Source of the DNA: Oceanidesulfovibrio indonesiensis
Lineage (GTDB): Bacteria > Desulfobacterota > Desulfovibrionia > Desulfovibrionales > Desulfovibrionaceae
Direction: 5' to 3'
NCBI RefSeq assembly: GCF_007625075.1
Contig: NZ_QMIE01000015.1
Coordinates: forward strand, 1 to 64,000
Length of the DNA: 64,000 nucleotides
Every line of letters starts with the position of its first letter. Within the stretch, counting starts at the first letter, position 1. The translations under genes and the position numbers were made by a program. Below the pieces are notes generated by a model. That model did no database searches, was not told the DNA's origin, and saw only the letters and a program-made list of their open reading frames with translations. Below are positions 44,372 to 52,777 of the stretch, one piece after another.

Positions 44372-45530
44372 CCGATGTCCCTCCGGCCCCGACAATAAAG
44401 CCCCTGAGTCCAAGCCACCGCTCGATAACCTCGGCATCACCATCACGTTTGAATTGCGCCCGGTTGCCTGAACTCAAGATCACAGATCTTGGAGTCTTGG
44501 ACCCCTCGAACTTAATCTGGAAGCTTGCTTTGATGATTTTCCCTCCGCCTGGGAGTGAAGCGCCTCGATCACGAAGGGATGCAAAAATGTCCTCAGACCT
44601 GCGGATTTCGACGTCTTTATGAGCGCCGCCCCAAAAGACCTGAACTTCCTTGAGCCTGACATACTCGATGCCATCGACATCGTCACATAGGAGCGCGTCT
44701 TCACCAATTTGCCGCAAAGGTTCCAGGTCAAACCGGCTGCGTTCGTTGAAGAACTCCTCGTCTCCGAACAGGTGAAATCCAAATTTCTTGCGGTAGAGCT
44801 CCTTCTCACCCTTGGTTTCGGCGTTCATGCGGATCTCCCCGATGACGGGGTTGTATGCAAGCACGTCGAATTTTTCAGGGCGGAAGTATTGGCTGGTGGA
44901 TTCACCGGCCTCAATGACCGCTTCACGGGCATAGGGCTTGCCGTGGCGCACGAGGAACCATGTGTGGCCTTCCTTCGGATAGACGAACACCTTGGAATAC
45001 TTGCCCCGACGCTTCTTGGAAAACCATTCGTCAAGATCGGCTTCGAGGGCCGCGAGGGTTTCCTCCGATGGCAGCACGAAATCCGGCAGCGGGTTTTTCT
45101 TGGTCTTGAAATACTCGAAGGACCTGACGTTCATGAAGAACTGTTCGGCGTGTACCTTCTCGATGATTTCCCGGTCAGCCATCCAGACCTGGATCGCCAA
45201 GTCTGCCGGTGCGGCGTTTTCCCCGATTTCCACGTCGATGTCCGTTCCAGCGATCTCATCCTGAATGGAGTCGAATCCTTCAGGAGTCGAAACTTCATTC
45301 ACATAGAACAAGGCCTCTGCAAGGTCGTCTGGGGTTGAACCGTCCGGGGTCAGCAAAATGTGACTGAGCGCGTTGTAGTCCAGGCCATCTTCGTGCTGGA
45401 CTGGTGGCAACTCTACGCCGCGAGCTGAAAAATAGGCGGCATGAGGCTCCAGAAAGGCAATGAGATGCTTCCTGTCGATTCGCCGGAGCATCTCCGGCTT
45501 CGAAAAGCGGCGTAGGTTAAAAGTTGCCAT
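44364..45530 (-). CDS. First gene of an unknown two-gene pair
   Basis: 388 residues from the ATG at 45530 (ribosome site AGGAGTATTTG). Opens with NLRRFSKPEMLRRIDRKHLI, then an acidic middle (SIQDEIAGTDIDVEIGENAA), a segment with GHTWFLVRHGKPYAREAVIE, and a C-terminal basic/beta part (KIIKASFQIKFEGSKTPRSV). No transmembrane helix. I do not recognise it. It follows the LexA-like gene by 46 bases on the same strand and overlaps its partner by 8, so the three probably share the operator at 46264-46304. Confidence 0.75.
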   Translation of the reverse strand: MATFNLRRFSKPEMLRRIDRKHLIAFLEPHAAYFSARGVELPPVQHEDGLDYNALSHILLTPDGSTPDDLAEALFYVNEVSTPEGFDSIQDEIAGTDIDVEIGENAAPADLAIQVWMADREIIEKVHAEQFFMNVRSFEYFKTKKNPLPDFVLPSEETLAALEADLDEWFSKKRRGKYSKVFVYPKEGHTWFLVRHGKPYAREAVIEAGESTSQYFRPEKFDVLAYNPVIGEIRMNAETKGEKELYRKKFGFHLFGDEEFFNERSRFDLEPLRQIGEDALLCDDVDGIEYVRLKEVQVFWGGAHKDVEIRRSEDIFASLRDRGASLPGGGKIIKASFQIKFEGSKTPRSVILSSGNRAQFKRDGDAEVIERWLGLRGFIVGAGGTSDE

Positions 45531-45576
45531 CAAATACTCCTGTCGTTTTGTCGTTATTCGTCCATGTCTGTCTCGG

Positions 45577-46200
45577 TTAACTCCGTTTCCATCCAACGAC
45601 CTTGCCTAAAACTCGAAGGTCATCCTCCGGCCTGATCCGGATCTTTCTTACCTCCGGGTTCTCTGGCACCAATTCGATGAGCTCGTCTTTGATTTTCAGC
45701 CGTTTGACGGTCGCCTCGTTGTTGAGCAGCGCTACAACGATGTCACCATCCTCGGCGATGGGCTGCTGCCGCACGATGATCAAATCGCCATCGTTGATAC
45801 CGGCACCGATCATGCTGTCACCCACCGCACGGAGTGCGAAGTGCTGTCCGGAACGAACGACGTCCGACTCGACCAGCACTTGGCCGGTGATGTTCTCCTC
45901 GGCCAGGATGGGACGGCCAGCCGCCACCATCCCCACAACAGGTACTGAAACCAGAGAGGCAGCCATCTCGCTGGGGCGACGGGCAACAGCTATGCCTCGC
46001 GACTTCCCGTCCTCCCGCTTCAGGTATCCCTTGCGCACCAGTTGGTTGATCCGGTCGTGGGCACTCGCCGGGCTGATTTCAAAGATCTCGCTCAGTTCCT
46101 TCACCGTTGGAGGAAAGCCCTTGGCATCGACGAAACGACATATCGCTTCGAGCGTTTTCCGCTGCAACGGCGTTATCTCATCCGTTTTCGCTTTGCCCAT
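45577..46200 (-). CDS. LexA-like / S24 family repressor
   Basis: 207 residues from the ATG at 46200. The N-terminal winged helix matches LexA (ITPLQRKTLEAICRFVDAKG, FPPTVKELSEIFEISPASAH). The C-terminal peptidase has the Ala-Gly cleavage site (VGMVAAGRP), the catalytic Ser in GDSMIGAGI and Lys in ATVKRLK. On DNA damage such proteins cleave themselves and release their operators. It probably controls lysogeny or its own operon. The palindromic operator lies about 65 bases upstream. Confidence 0.92.
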   Translation of the reverse strand: MGKAKTDEITPLQRKTLEAICRFVDAKGFPPTVKELSEIFEISPASAHDRINQLVRKGYLKREDGKSRGIAVARRPSEMAASLVSVPVVGMVAAGRPILAEENITGQVLVESDVVRSGQHFALRAVGDSMIGAGINDGDLIIVRQQPIAEDGDIVVALLNNEATVKRLKIKDELIELVPENPEVRKIRIRPEDDLRVLGKVVGWKRS

Positions 46201-46263
46201 GGCGTCTCCATTTCTGTTGAAAGACAAAAAGGCGCAATGCGCCAGCAAACCCTAATAATATAA

Positions 46264-46304
46264 ACCTGATGCATATCAGGTCAAGAAATAATCTCACACC
46301 TGAT
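46264..46304. promoter_or_regulatory. Operator of the LexA-like repressor
   Basis: ACCTGATGCATATCAGGT at 46264-46281 has perfect 7-bp arms (ACCTGAT / ATCAGGT) with a 4-base centre; a further half site ACCTGAT lies at 46298-46304. It is placed upstream of the repressor gene, in the divergent space to the rightward recombinase cassette. Confidence 0.75.
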
Positions 46305-46501
46305 TTCCGACACTTCCACGAGCCCCTCGGTAGGTAAGGCCTGAAGAAAGCCGGTTTGAAACCGGACGAGCAGTTAGAAACCAGATAACCGACCAGAGGC
46401 GGAGCTGAGGCGGTTGTGGGTGCCAACGAACGCGCATCCCGACCGCCACCGTTTTCTGGCATCCACACCATCCAGCCCCCCGGTCCCACCGGAGGTGTTC
46501 G

Positions 46502-46744
46502 ATGTTGGATGTACAGGAAATGAATGATGGGCCGGGGCTTGATGACCTTGGCGAAAACGGCAAACCCGGCCGCCTGTCGGGTGAGGCGAGGCTCCAGTCA
46601 GCCGCTTCCATTCTGGCCACGGCGATCCTGCGCCGAAAGGCAAAAAACGCATGTGTGGGCAATGAGTTAGAGGTTTTCGAAGATTCTTCCCCCGTGCTCG
46701 GAGAAGGACTTGATTCATTGCCGGAACAGAGCATTCATTCATGA
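46502..46744 (+). CDS. Small protein at the head of the recombinase cassette
   Basis: 80 residues with GGAGG eight bases before the ATG at 46502. A central helix (AASILATAILRRKAKNA) resembles short proteins often found just before DUF2924 genes; the rest is acidic. It ends 34 bases before the DUF2924 gene. Modest evidence: size, ribosome site and position. Confidence 0.5.
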   Translation: MLDVQEMNDGPGLDDLGENGKPGRLSGEARLQSAASILATAILRRKAKNACVGNELEVFEDSSPVLGEGLDSLPEQSIHS

Positions 46745-46778
46745 CAACTCGTCCGGAAACCAAAATAAGGAGTTGAAA

Positions 46779-47303
46779 ATGAATGAGTTACAGAACGCCG
46801 CCACGGGCGGCAAGAATCAGGACCGAACCCGAAACTCGGTTCTTCGGCAGATGGCCCTGCTGCAATCCATGTCCCTGGAGCAGCTCCGGGAAAAATGGCT
46901 CGACCTCTACGGCGAAGAGCCGCCCCAGTACAAAAAGCAATTCCTCATCAAGCGGCTGGCTTATCGCATCCAGGAGCTTTTCTACGGCGGGCTGTCCGAG
47001 CAGGCCAAGGTCCATCTCCAGCAGGCCGCCAAGGAGGACCCGGTAGCCACTGTCAATCGACGCATCCCAGAAGAGCGGAAATCGAACGAGGCGCTCCTGC
47101 CCGGGACCAGACTGGTGCGGGTCTGGAACGACCGGCGCTATGAGGTGATCGTCCTTGCCGATGGCTATGAGTTCGAAGGCCGCACCTTCCGGTCGCTCAG
47201 CGCGGTGGCCAGGGAGATCACCGGGACGCGCTGGAACGGCAAGGTCTTTTTCGGGCTGAAGAAGGTTTACGGCAGAAAAGCCGAGGGAGGTTCGGATGCT
47301 TGA
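46779..47303 (+). CDS. DUF2924 family protein
   Basis: 174 residues from the ATG at 46779 (ribosome site AAGGAG). Typical DUF2924 blocks: LREKWLDLYGEEPPQYKKQF, LIKRLAYRIQELFYGGLSEQ, LLPGTRLVRVWNDRRYEVIV and FRSLSAVAREITGTRWNGKV. The C-terminal part is a small DNA-interaction-like domain. The family nearly always precedes a large serine recombinase, as here (8-base overlap), and may act as a recombination accessory factor. Confidence 0.9.
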   Translation: MNELQNAATGGKNQDRTRNSVLRQMALLQSMSLEQLREKWLDLYGEEPPQYKKQFLIKRLAYRIQELFYGGLSEQAKVHLQQAAKEDPVATVNRRIPEERKSNEALLPGTRLVRVWNDRRYEVIVLADGYEFEGRTFRSLSAVAREITGTRWNGKVFFGLKKVYGRKAEGGSDA

Positions 47304-48882
47304 TAACAGCAATGTCGCGCCGGGCAAGAACAAGACCCTGCGCTGTGCCATCTACACCCGCAAGAGCCACGAGGAAGGTCTCGAACAGGAGTTCAACTCG
47401 TTGGATGCCCAACGGGAATCGGCGGAACACTATATCGAAGCTCAGAGGATGCGGGGCTGGACGGCTCTGCCGGATCGCTATGACGATGGTGGTTTCTCGG
47501 GCGGGAACATGGAGCGTCCGGGGCTGCGCCGCCTGCTGGCGGACATCGACGCCGGGAAGATCGATGTGATCGTCGTCTACAAGGTCGACCGGCTGTCCCG
47601 CTCGCTGCTGGACTTCATGAAGATGATCGACCTCTTCAACGAGAAGGGTGTCAGCTTCGTCTCGGTCACCCAGCACTTCAGCACCACCGATCCCACCGGC
47701 CGAATGTTTCTCGGTATCCTGATCACCTTCGCCCAGTACGAGCGGGAGGTCATCGCCGAACGCATCCGGGACAAGGTGGCGGCAGCCAAGCGCCGGGGGA
47801 AATACTGCGGCGGCGTACCCATCCTCGGATACGACGTCGACAGGGACAACAAGAAGCTGCTGGTCAACCCAGATGAAGCCAGGACGGTGCAGTACATCTT
47901 CCGCCGCTTCATCCAGATCGGCTCGGCCAAGAAGCTGGGCCAGGAATTGAACGAACAGGGATACCGCACCAAGGCCTGGACCACCAAGAAAGGCAAGGTG
48001 CGTGAGGGCTCCGAATGGAACACCGCCCACATCTACCGGCTGCTCAATAACCGGATCTATATCGGCGAGATCGCCCACAAGGACCGCAGCTACCCCGGTG
48101 AGCACGAAGGGATCATCGACCGGGCGACCTGGGACAAGGTTCAGGCCATCCTGGAGGACAACAAACCGGTCAAGGTTTCCATGGCCAGAACCAAAATGGT
48201 CGCCCCACTGAAAGGCGTCATTCGCTGCGGCCACTGCGGATGCGCGATGGGACCGACCTACGCCCGCAAGAACGGCCGCCACTACACCTATTACATCTGC
48301 CAGAAGGACAGCAAGCGGACCTTGAGCCGGTGTCCGCTCAAACGGATTCCCGCCGGGGACATCGAGCAGGCGGTGATCGAGCAGTTGAGCGCGGTGTTCC
48401 GCACACCGACGCTGGTGGCCAAAACCTACTTCGCGGCCCGGGACATCGAGCAGGTGGAGCGGGAGCGGCTGTTCAAGCAGAAAGCCCAACTCGAGATGGA
48501 GCTGTCGCAGGCGCGGGAGCAGGCACTCGAACTGATGAAGCCCGGCAGCGATCAGCCGGGCAAGGCAGAGATGCTGACGACCGTCAACCGCCAGGCGGTC
48601 GAGCTCTCGAAACAACTGACGCACGTGAGCGAGCGATGCAGAGCCTACCGGGGGAACAGCATCACGGAACAGGATGTATCGGAGGCCTTCCAGAATGTCG
48701 AAGGCTTCTGGGAAGACCTTTTCCCGGTGGAGCGAAACCGGCTCATCCGCCTCCTGGTGGATAAGGTCGAGATCCGCGAGACCGGGATCGACATGGAGCT
48801 GCGCACCAACGGGCTGACAACGCTCATCGCCGAGCTGGCCGGTCTGGCATGCGAAGTCACCGAACGGAGGGCAAGCCGATGA
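47296..48882 (+). CDS. Large serine recombinase
   Basis: 528 residues. Resolvase domain with the nucleophile Ser in CAIYTRKSHEEG, DAQRESAEHYI, VYKVDRLSRSLLDFM and FGMFLGI-type segment (GRMFLGILITFAQYEREVIA). Then the recombinase domain (LNNRIYIGEIAHKDRSYPGE), a zinc ribbon (IRCGHCGCAMGP ... YYICQKDS ... CPLKRIP) and a coiled coil. It should integrate or excise an element by double-strand cleavage and rotation. It lies 840 bases from the 3' end of the tmRNA gene. Confidence 0.95.
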   Translation: MLDNSNVAPGKNKTLRCAIYTRKSHEEGLEQEFNSLDAQRESAEHYIEAQRMRGWTALPDRYDDGGFSGGNMERPGLRRLLADIDAGKIDVIVVYKVDRLSRSLLDFMKMIDLFNEKGVSFVSVTQHFSTTDPTGRMFLGILITFAQYEREVIAERIRDKVAAAKRRGKYCGGVPILGYDVDRDNKKLLVNPDEARTVQYIFRRFIQIGSAKKLGQELNEQGYRTKAWTTKKGKVREGSEWNTAHIYRLLNNRIYIGEIAHKDRSYPGEHEGIIDRATWDKVQAILEDNKPVKVSMARTKMVAPLKGVIRCGHCGCAMGPTYARKNGRHYTYYICQKDSKRTLSRCPLKRIPAGDIEQAVIEQLSAVFRTPTLVAKTYFAARDIEQVERERLFKQKAQLEMELSQAREQALELMKPGSDQPGKAEMLTTVNRQAVELSKQLTHVSERCRAYRGNSITEQDVSEAFQNVEGFWEDLFPVERNRLIRLLVDKVEIRETGIDMELRTNGLTTLIAELAGLACEVTERRASR

Positions 48883-49301
48883 AAATGAAGCCGACCATTA
48901 CCGTTGCGGACAACGGCAACCTGCAGATCCACATCCCGATGCTGATCCGGCGCATGCGTGGCCGCAAGACGGTCATCGCTCCCCAGGCCCTGGAGGGAGA
49001 AATCACCGGAGCGCAGGAACCGGTGCAGTCCGCCGTCCTCCAGGCGCTGGGCAGGGCCTTTTCCTGGGCCGACATCCTCGAATCCGGCCAGATCAGGTCC
49101 ATCAGCGAGCTTGCCCGTACCCTCGACGTCGATGGCTCGTATGTGGCCCGCATTCTCAAGCTGACGACCCTGGCCCCCGACATCGTCGAAGCCCTGATCA
49201 ACGGCGAGGAACCCAACGGGCTCTCGCTGGCCAAACTGACCCAGACCTTCCCGGAGGACTGGGCCGAGCAGCGCCGCCAGTTCGGCTTTGCCACCGACTG
49301 A
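48879..49301 (+). CDS. HTH/ParB-like protein of the recombinase cassette
   Basis: 140 residues starting with an ATGA overlap of the recombinase stop. The C-terminal half contains a helix-turn-helix (RSISELARTLDVDGSYVARI) followed by LKLTTLAPDIVEALINGEEP, like the KorB/ParB-type HTH. Such proteins regularly follow the DUF2924/serine recombinase pair and probably guide or regulate it. Confidence 0.85.
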   Translation: MKMKPTITVADNGNLQIHIPMLIRRMRGRKTVIAPQALEGEITGAQEPVQSAVLQALGRAFSWADILESGQIRSISELARTLDVDGSYVARILKLTTLAPDIVEALINGEEPNGLSLAKLTQTFPEDWAEQRRQFGFATD

Positions 49302-49327
49302 CGACCGGACCGGAGACCGCCCCAGAG

Positions 49328-49357
49328 AGCCGACCATCAGCGTCGGCTTTTCTTCTT
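49328..49357 (+). terminator. Terminator of the serine recombinase cassette
   Basis: AGCCGAC (49328-49334) pairs with GTCGGCT (49342-49348) and is followed by TTTTCTTCTTT. It lies 27 bases after the HTH gene. Confidence 0.8.
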
Positions 49358-49660
49358 TAGGGGGCAGGAAGCCGGAGTTGACCGCGCTTCTTTTCATGGC
49401 CGAGGCGGGCAATTTCGAAAAAAACGTCCGGTTGCGGCATCGAACGATGACCTAAGACAACCGTCAAAAATGGCAATCTGCCGCAAACCCATATCAATCA
49501 AGGATGTAACTTTCCGGACGCGCTTCGGACTTCGTCCGGAGAAAACAGAGAATCAGGGGCCAAACAGAGAAAGAAAGGCAGGAAGATGGGGAGAATCGGT
49601 GGTGCGGAGAGGTGCTTTGGAAAGATGTGAAACGGGCGCAAACCCTTTAGAAACAAGGGG

Positions 49661-49707
49661 AAAAAGAAAACCCGTCACCCCGGAGAATGACCCCAGAGAG
49701 ACGGGTT
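49661..49707 (-). terminator. Terminator of the tmRNA gene
   Basis: GACGGGTT (49700-49707) and AACCCGTC (49669-49676) form an 8-bp stem that on the minus strand runs into TTTTCTTTTT. It lies 14 bases past the mature CCA end. Confidence 0.8.
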
Positions 49708-49720
49708 TGTCTTTTCTAAA

Positions 49721-50080
49721 TGGTGGAGGCGGGGGGAGTCGAACCCCCGTCCGAGAATGTTCCACAGTGAGCGTCTACAGGTATAGTCCGTGGTTTGGTC
49801 TCATCGCGGCGGCGCCCACGAACAGGCTCCATCCGCGACCAGTTTGCCAAAGTGTCTCACCCCCGCCGTGGCGAACGCCGGCGGGAGCCAGCCCGATAAG
49901 GGTGTCATTCCGAATGCGTATCAGGCGTCAGCTTCCGGAATGTGGCAGCGTTAGTTACGCAGCCAGAGCGTAATCGTAGTCGTTGTTGGCAACTATCGGT
50001 TTGCCGCTTTTTTACGAGGCCAGCGGCGCCTCGACCTGCAACTCCTGCTTCCGCATCCCCGTCGAAACCAGTGCGCCCCC
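49721..50080 (-). ncRNA. ssrA: tmRNA
   Basis: Transfer-messenger RNA of about 360 nt that rescues stalled ribosomes. The 5' end GGGGGCGCACTGGTTTCGAC and 3' end TTCGACTCCCCCCGCCTCCA(CCA) form the tRNA-like acceptor and T-arm. The resume frame at 49990-49955 encodes the tag ANNDYDYALAA followed by TAA, the type known from Desulfovibrio. The mature 3' CCA is encoded. The gene reads leftward towards the phage-derived block, whose recombinase cassette ends 420 bases away. Confidence 0.97.
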
Positions 50081-50158
50081 ATTCAAAGATCGCTCGCGGA
50101 TAACGTGCGCCGGCGGTTTGGGAGGGGATGAAGCTGCCGGCGTCGTCCGCGAATCATT

Positions 50159-50186
50159 AGTATAAGGACTTCTCGGCATCTGGCAA
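50159..50186 (-). promoter_or_regulatory. Promoter of ssrA
   Basis: On the minus strand TTGCCA (50186-50181) and TATACT (50164-50159) are 16 bases apart, a good sigma-70 pair. Transcription would start near 50152, giving a leader of about 70 nt to be removed by RNase P. Confidence 0.6.
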
Positions 50187-50209
50187 GGGGCAATGAAACC
50201 GGGTTGCAA

Positions 50210-51124
50210 TTATTTGCCAGAGCTGACGCTTGCTTCCCCGACGCGAATGGGGACGATGCGCTTCTTCCCGTAGGCTCGCATGCCCAGGTACGAATGTCCA
50301 AGCAGCACGGCGAAGAGGCCTGTGCCGCCGATGAAGGTAGCAATGGGAACTGTCTCGCCCACAGCAGTCCATACAAGCAGCGGACCCAGCACCATTTCCA
50401 GAAGCAGGATCATGTTCACTTCAGGCGCCGGAATGAAGCGCGGAGCGTTAAGCAGGCAAAGAAATGAACCAGGCAGCACCACCAGGACGAGCAGAACGAG
50501 CGGAACGACATCCGGCATGGCCACGGCCAGGGAGCCAGCGTTCAGGAACGAAACAATGGCGGTAATGGAGCCGCCGAGGATCATGCAGGGGACCATTTCC
50601 ACATCGGGCTGGCTGCGGATGAGCACGAAGCCCGCGGCCATGAATACCGCCTGGAAGAGGGCGATTATGTCCCCTGTCGGGCTACTGCCGGAACCACCCA
50701 GACCGCCACCTACGATGACGATGATGCACCCAGCGGTGAGTACGACAGCAGCCCAGGTACGTAGCGGAAGCCGTTCGCGCAGCACCAGGGCGGAGAAGAA
50801 AGCCGCCCAGATGGGCGCGGTGGAAATGATGGCCAGGGTATTGGCCACGCTGGTTCGCATGAGCGAATTGACGAACAGCATGTTCGCCGTGCTGAAGCAT
50901 ACGGCCGTGGCCACGCCAATGAGACCGAGGGCGCGTATCCGCTGGATGAGATTCTGCCGACCTCTCATGAGTGTGTAGACGGCAACGCCTGCAGCCATGC
51001 CCATGCCGCGGTAGAAGAGCAGCGGCCAGGTGTCCAGGTGCATGAGCCGCACGAGGAGGGTGTCCGGTGTAATGATGAGAACGCCGGCAAAGGCCAACAG
51101 AAGACCGCGGGATTGTGAAGTCAT
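50210..51124 (-). CDS. EamA/DMT family transporter
   Basis: 304 residues with about ten hydrophobic segments in two five-helix repeats (GLLLAFAGVLIITPDTLLVR, ANTLAIISTAPIWAAFFSAL, VNMILLLEMVLGPLLVWTAV). DMT-superfamily exporters move amino acids or other small metabolites across the inner membrane. Single gene; upstream neighbour on the same strand is 79 bases away. Substrate unknown. Confidence 0.9.
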   Translation of the reverse strand: MTSQSRGLLLAFAGVLIITPDTLLVRLMHLDTWPLLFYRGMGMAAGVAVYTLMRGRQNLIQRIRALGLIGVATAVCFSTANMLFVNSLMRTSVANTLAIISTAPIWAAFFSALVLRERLPLRTWAAVVLTAGCIIVIVGGGLGGSGSSPTGDIIALFQAVFMAAGFVLIRSQPDVEMVPCMILGGSITAIVSFLNAGSLAVAMPDVVPLVLLVLVVLPGSFLCLLNAPRFIPAPEVNMILLLEMVLGPLLVWTAVGETVPIATFIGGTGLFAVLLGHSYLGMRAYGKKRIVPIRVGEASVSSGK

Positions 51125-51202
51125 TGGACAAAAGGGCTGAGGTTGCGAAAGAAAGACTCCATACCTCAGCCAATGGCGAAGCGCCAGGGGCTGTTCCAGG
51201 GA

Positions 51203-51562
51203 TCAGTTCACCGCGCTTTCTATGCTGCGGGCTATCATTTCGAACGGCGCCGGTTTTTCAAGGAAAGCGGAGTGGGGTTGGGACTGAACCCGGCCCATGG
51301 TCTCTGCATCCACGAAGGCCGAGTAGTAGATTACCGGGATGCCGCGATTGATGATCGCTGCTGCGTCAATGCCATCCATGGCGCCCTTGAGCCGTATGTC
51401 CATGATAATGCAGTCGATGTCGTGTTCCCTGGCATAGGAAATCGCGTCCTCGCCCGTGTCCGTCACATGGCAGACATCGTAGCCAAGCCTTGCGATGTTC
51501 CGTTCCAGGTACAACGCTGTGATGGCTTCATCTTCTACGATCATTACGTTTTTCGGATTCAT
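51203..51562 (-). CDS. Single-domain response regulator (receiver)
   Basis: 119 residues forming one CheY-like receiver: acidic pair in IVEDEAITA, phospho-acceptor Asp in CIIMDIRLKG, a Ser in IYYSAF and Lys in LEKPAPFE. No output domain. It lies 14 bases behind the histidine kinase gene on the same strand, so the pair forms a two-component system whose output is another protein. Confidence 0.92.
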   Translation of the reverse strand: MNPKNVMIVEDEAITALYLERNIARLGYDVCHVTDTGEDAISYAREHDIDCIIMDIRLKGAMDGIDAAAIINRGIPVIYYSAFVDAETMGRVQSQPHSAFLEKPAPFEMIARSIESAVN

Positions 51563-51576
51563 TCAGACCCTCGTCG

Positions 51577-52443
51577 TCAAGATTGCCGGATATGCATGGT
51601 TATGCACGCGCCTGTGTCGTTATGCAAGTCCAGAGTGCCGTTCAGCTGTCTGGCCAGGCTTTTCACGAGCTGCAATCCCAAACGATTCGAACTGCCCAGG
51701 GTGAAGTTCTCGGGGAAGCCCACTCCGTCGTCACATACCTGGAGACGATATCCGTTTTCCATACTCTTGAGTCGCAGATAGATGGTTCCCGAAGCGCCAT
51801 TTGGATGGGCGTGTTTGTAGGCATTGGTCAACAGTTCGCTGCATATCAACCCGCACGGTACAGCCTCCCTGGGCGACACTTCCACCGGATCGAGTTCCAT
51901 TATGATATCGACCTGTTTGGAGTCGTTGTCGTACAGAGCGATCAGCCCCCGGCTCAGGTTCTGCAGGTAGGTGTCCAGACGCAGGGAGGCGAATGTTTGC
52001 TGCGAATATATCTGCTTGTGTATGAGGATGATGGCGTCCAATCGCATGCGCACCTGGTTCAGCGTTTCCTCGGCGCTCGCATCCTCGACGTTTTCCCGTT
52101 GCATCTCCACGAGGGACAGGATGACGCCCAGGTTGTTCTTGATGCGATGGTGCACCTCCTTGAGCAGGGCGTCCTTGTCTGCAAGAGTCGATTCAAGCTT
52201 AGCGTTGAGCCGCTCGCGCACCCTGACTTGAGTATGCGCATAGAAGCCAAAAATCAAAAATATGGCAAAGATGAGGCTTCGGATATAGACTTCGTGCTCC
52301 GGGACGTCGAAAATGAGCAGGTCGATGAAAGTGCCTTCATAGAAAAGGAGCCAGTCCAGGACCGCATCAAGCACGCAGACGCCGATGCCGCAGGCCACAG
52401 AAATCAGGAGCATGCGATAGCGATTCATGAATCCGGAAGACAT
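51577..52443 (-). CDS. Sensor histidine kinase (HisKA_2 type)
   Basis: 288 residues from the ATG at 52443 (ribosome site AGGAACGGAG). Two hydrophobic segments (MLLISVACGIGVCVLDAVLD, IRSLIFAIFLIFGFYAH) anchor it. The phospho-acceptor His lies in LLKEVHHRIKNNLGVI, the HisKA_2 signature. The ATPase part has SELLTNAYKHAHP (N box), CDDGVGFP (G1) and LGLQLVKSLARQL (G2). No extracytoplasmic sensor domain of note lies between the helices. Partner is the receiver encoded downstream. Confidence 0.92.
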   Translation of the reverse strand: MSSGFMNRYRMLLISVACGIGVCVLDAVLDWLLFYEGTFIDLLIFDVPEHEVYIRSLIFAIFLIFGFYAHTQVRVRERLNAKLESTLADKDALLKEVHHRIKNNLGVILSLVEMQRENVEDASAEETLNQVRMRLDAIILIHKQIYSQQTFASLRLDTYLQNLSRGLIALYDNDSKQVDIIMELDPVEVSPREAVPCGLICSELLTNAYKHAHPNGASGTIYLRLKSMENGYRLQVCDDGVGFPENFTLGSSNRLGLQLVKSLARQLNGTLDLHNDTGACITMHIRQS

Positions 52444-52777
52444 CTCCGTTCCTTTCGGCAAACATTCATTCAACGGATGCGCAGGGAGCCTCCAGCGCAG
52501 TTCACTGTTTTTGCTGACAGAAAGTCCCCGGTGAAATCGGCGTTGCAGCAGGTTGCCGCGAGAATAGAGCATGCCGGGACTGCTTTGCTCATGGAGTCGG
52601 ACCCAGTCGGGTGCCTGCCCAAATACTTACTATACGTAGAGGAAAAAGGAAGAAAAATCCAGAAACCGCTGGTTCGTTTACAGAAGATCGTGACTCATAT
52701 CTTGACCCGCGCCGCACATCGCTCTACATCCGAGCGTGTCCGTCATACTGAATGCGGCATCAACCTAAGGAGTCCCC
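52444..52777. other. Divergent intergenic stretch between kinase and SDR genes
   Basis: About 330 bases without a supportable gene. It must carry the promoters of the leftward kinase operon and the rightward decarboxylase gene, but I cannot pick a convincing -35/-10 pair. Confidence 0.4.

Larger units (their letters stand above)
49302..49720. other. Gene-free junction between the element and the tmRNA gene
   Basis: Contains a rightward terminator (49328-49357), an 8-bp hairpin (TCCGGACG 49513-49520 / CGTCCGGA 49533-49540) and the leftward tmRNA terminator (49661-49707). A recombinase attachment site is likely in this stretch, but I see no duplicate of the tmRNA 3' end elsewhere in the window. 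Confidence 0.5.
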
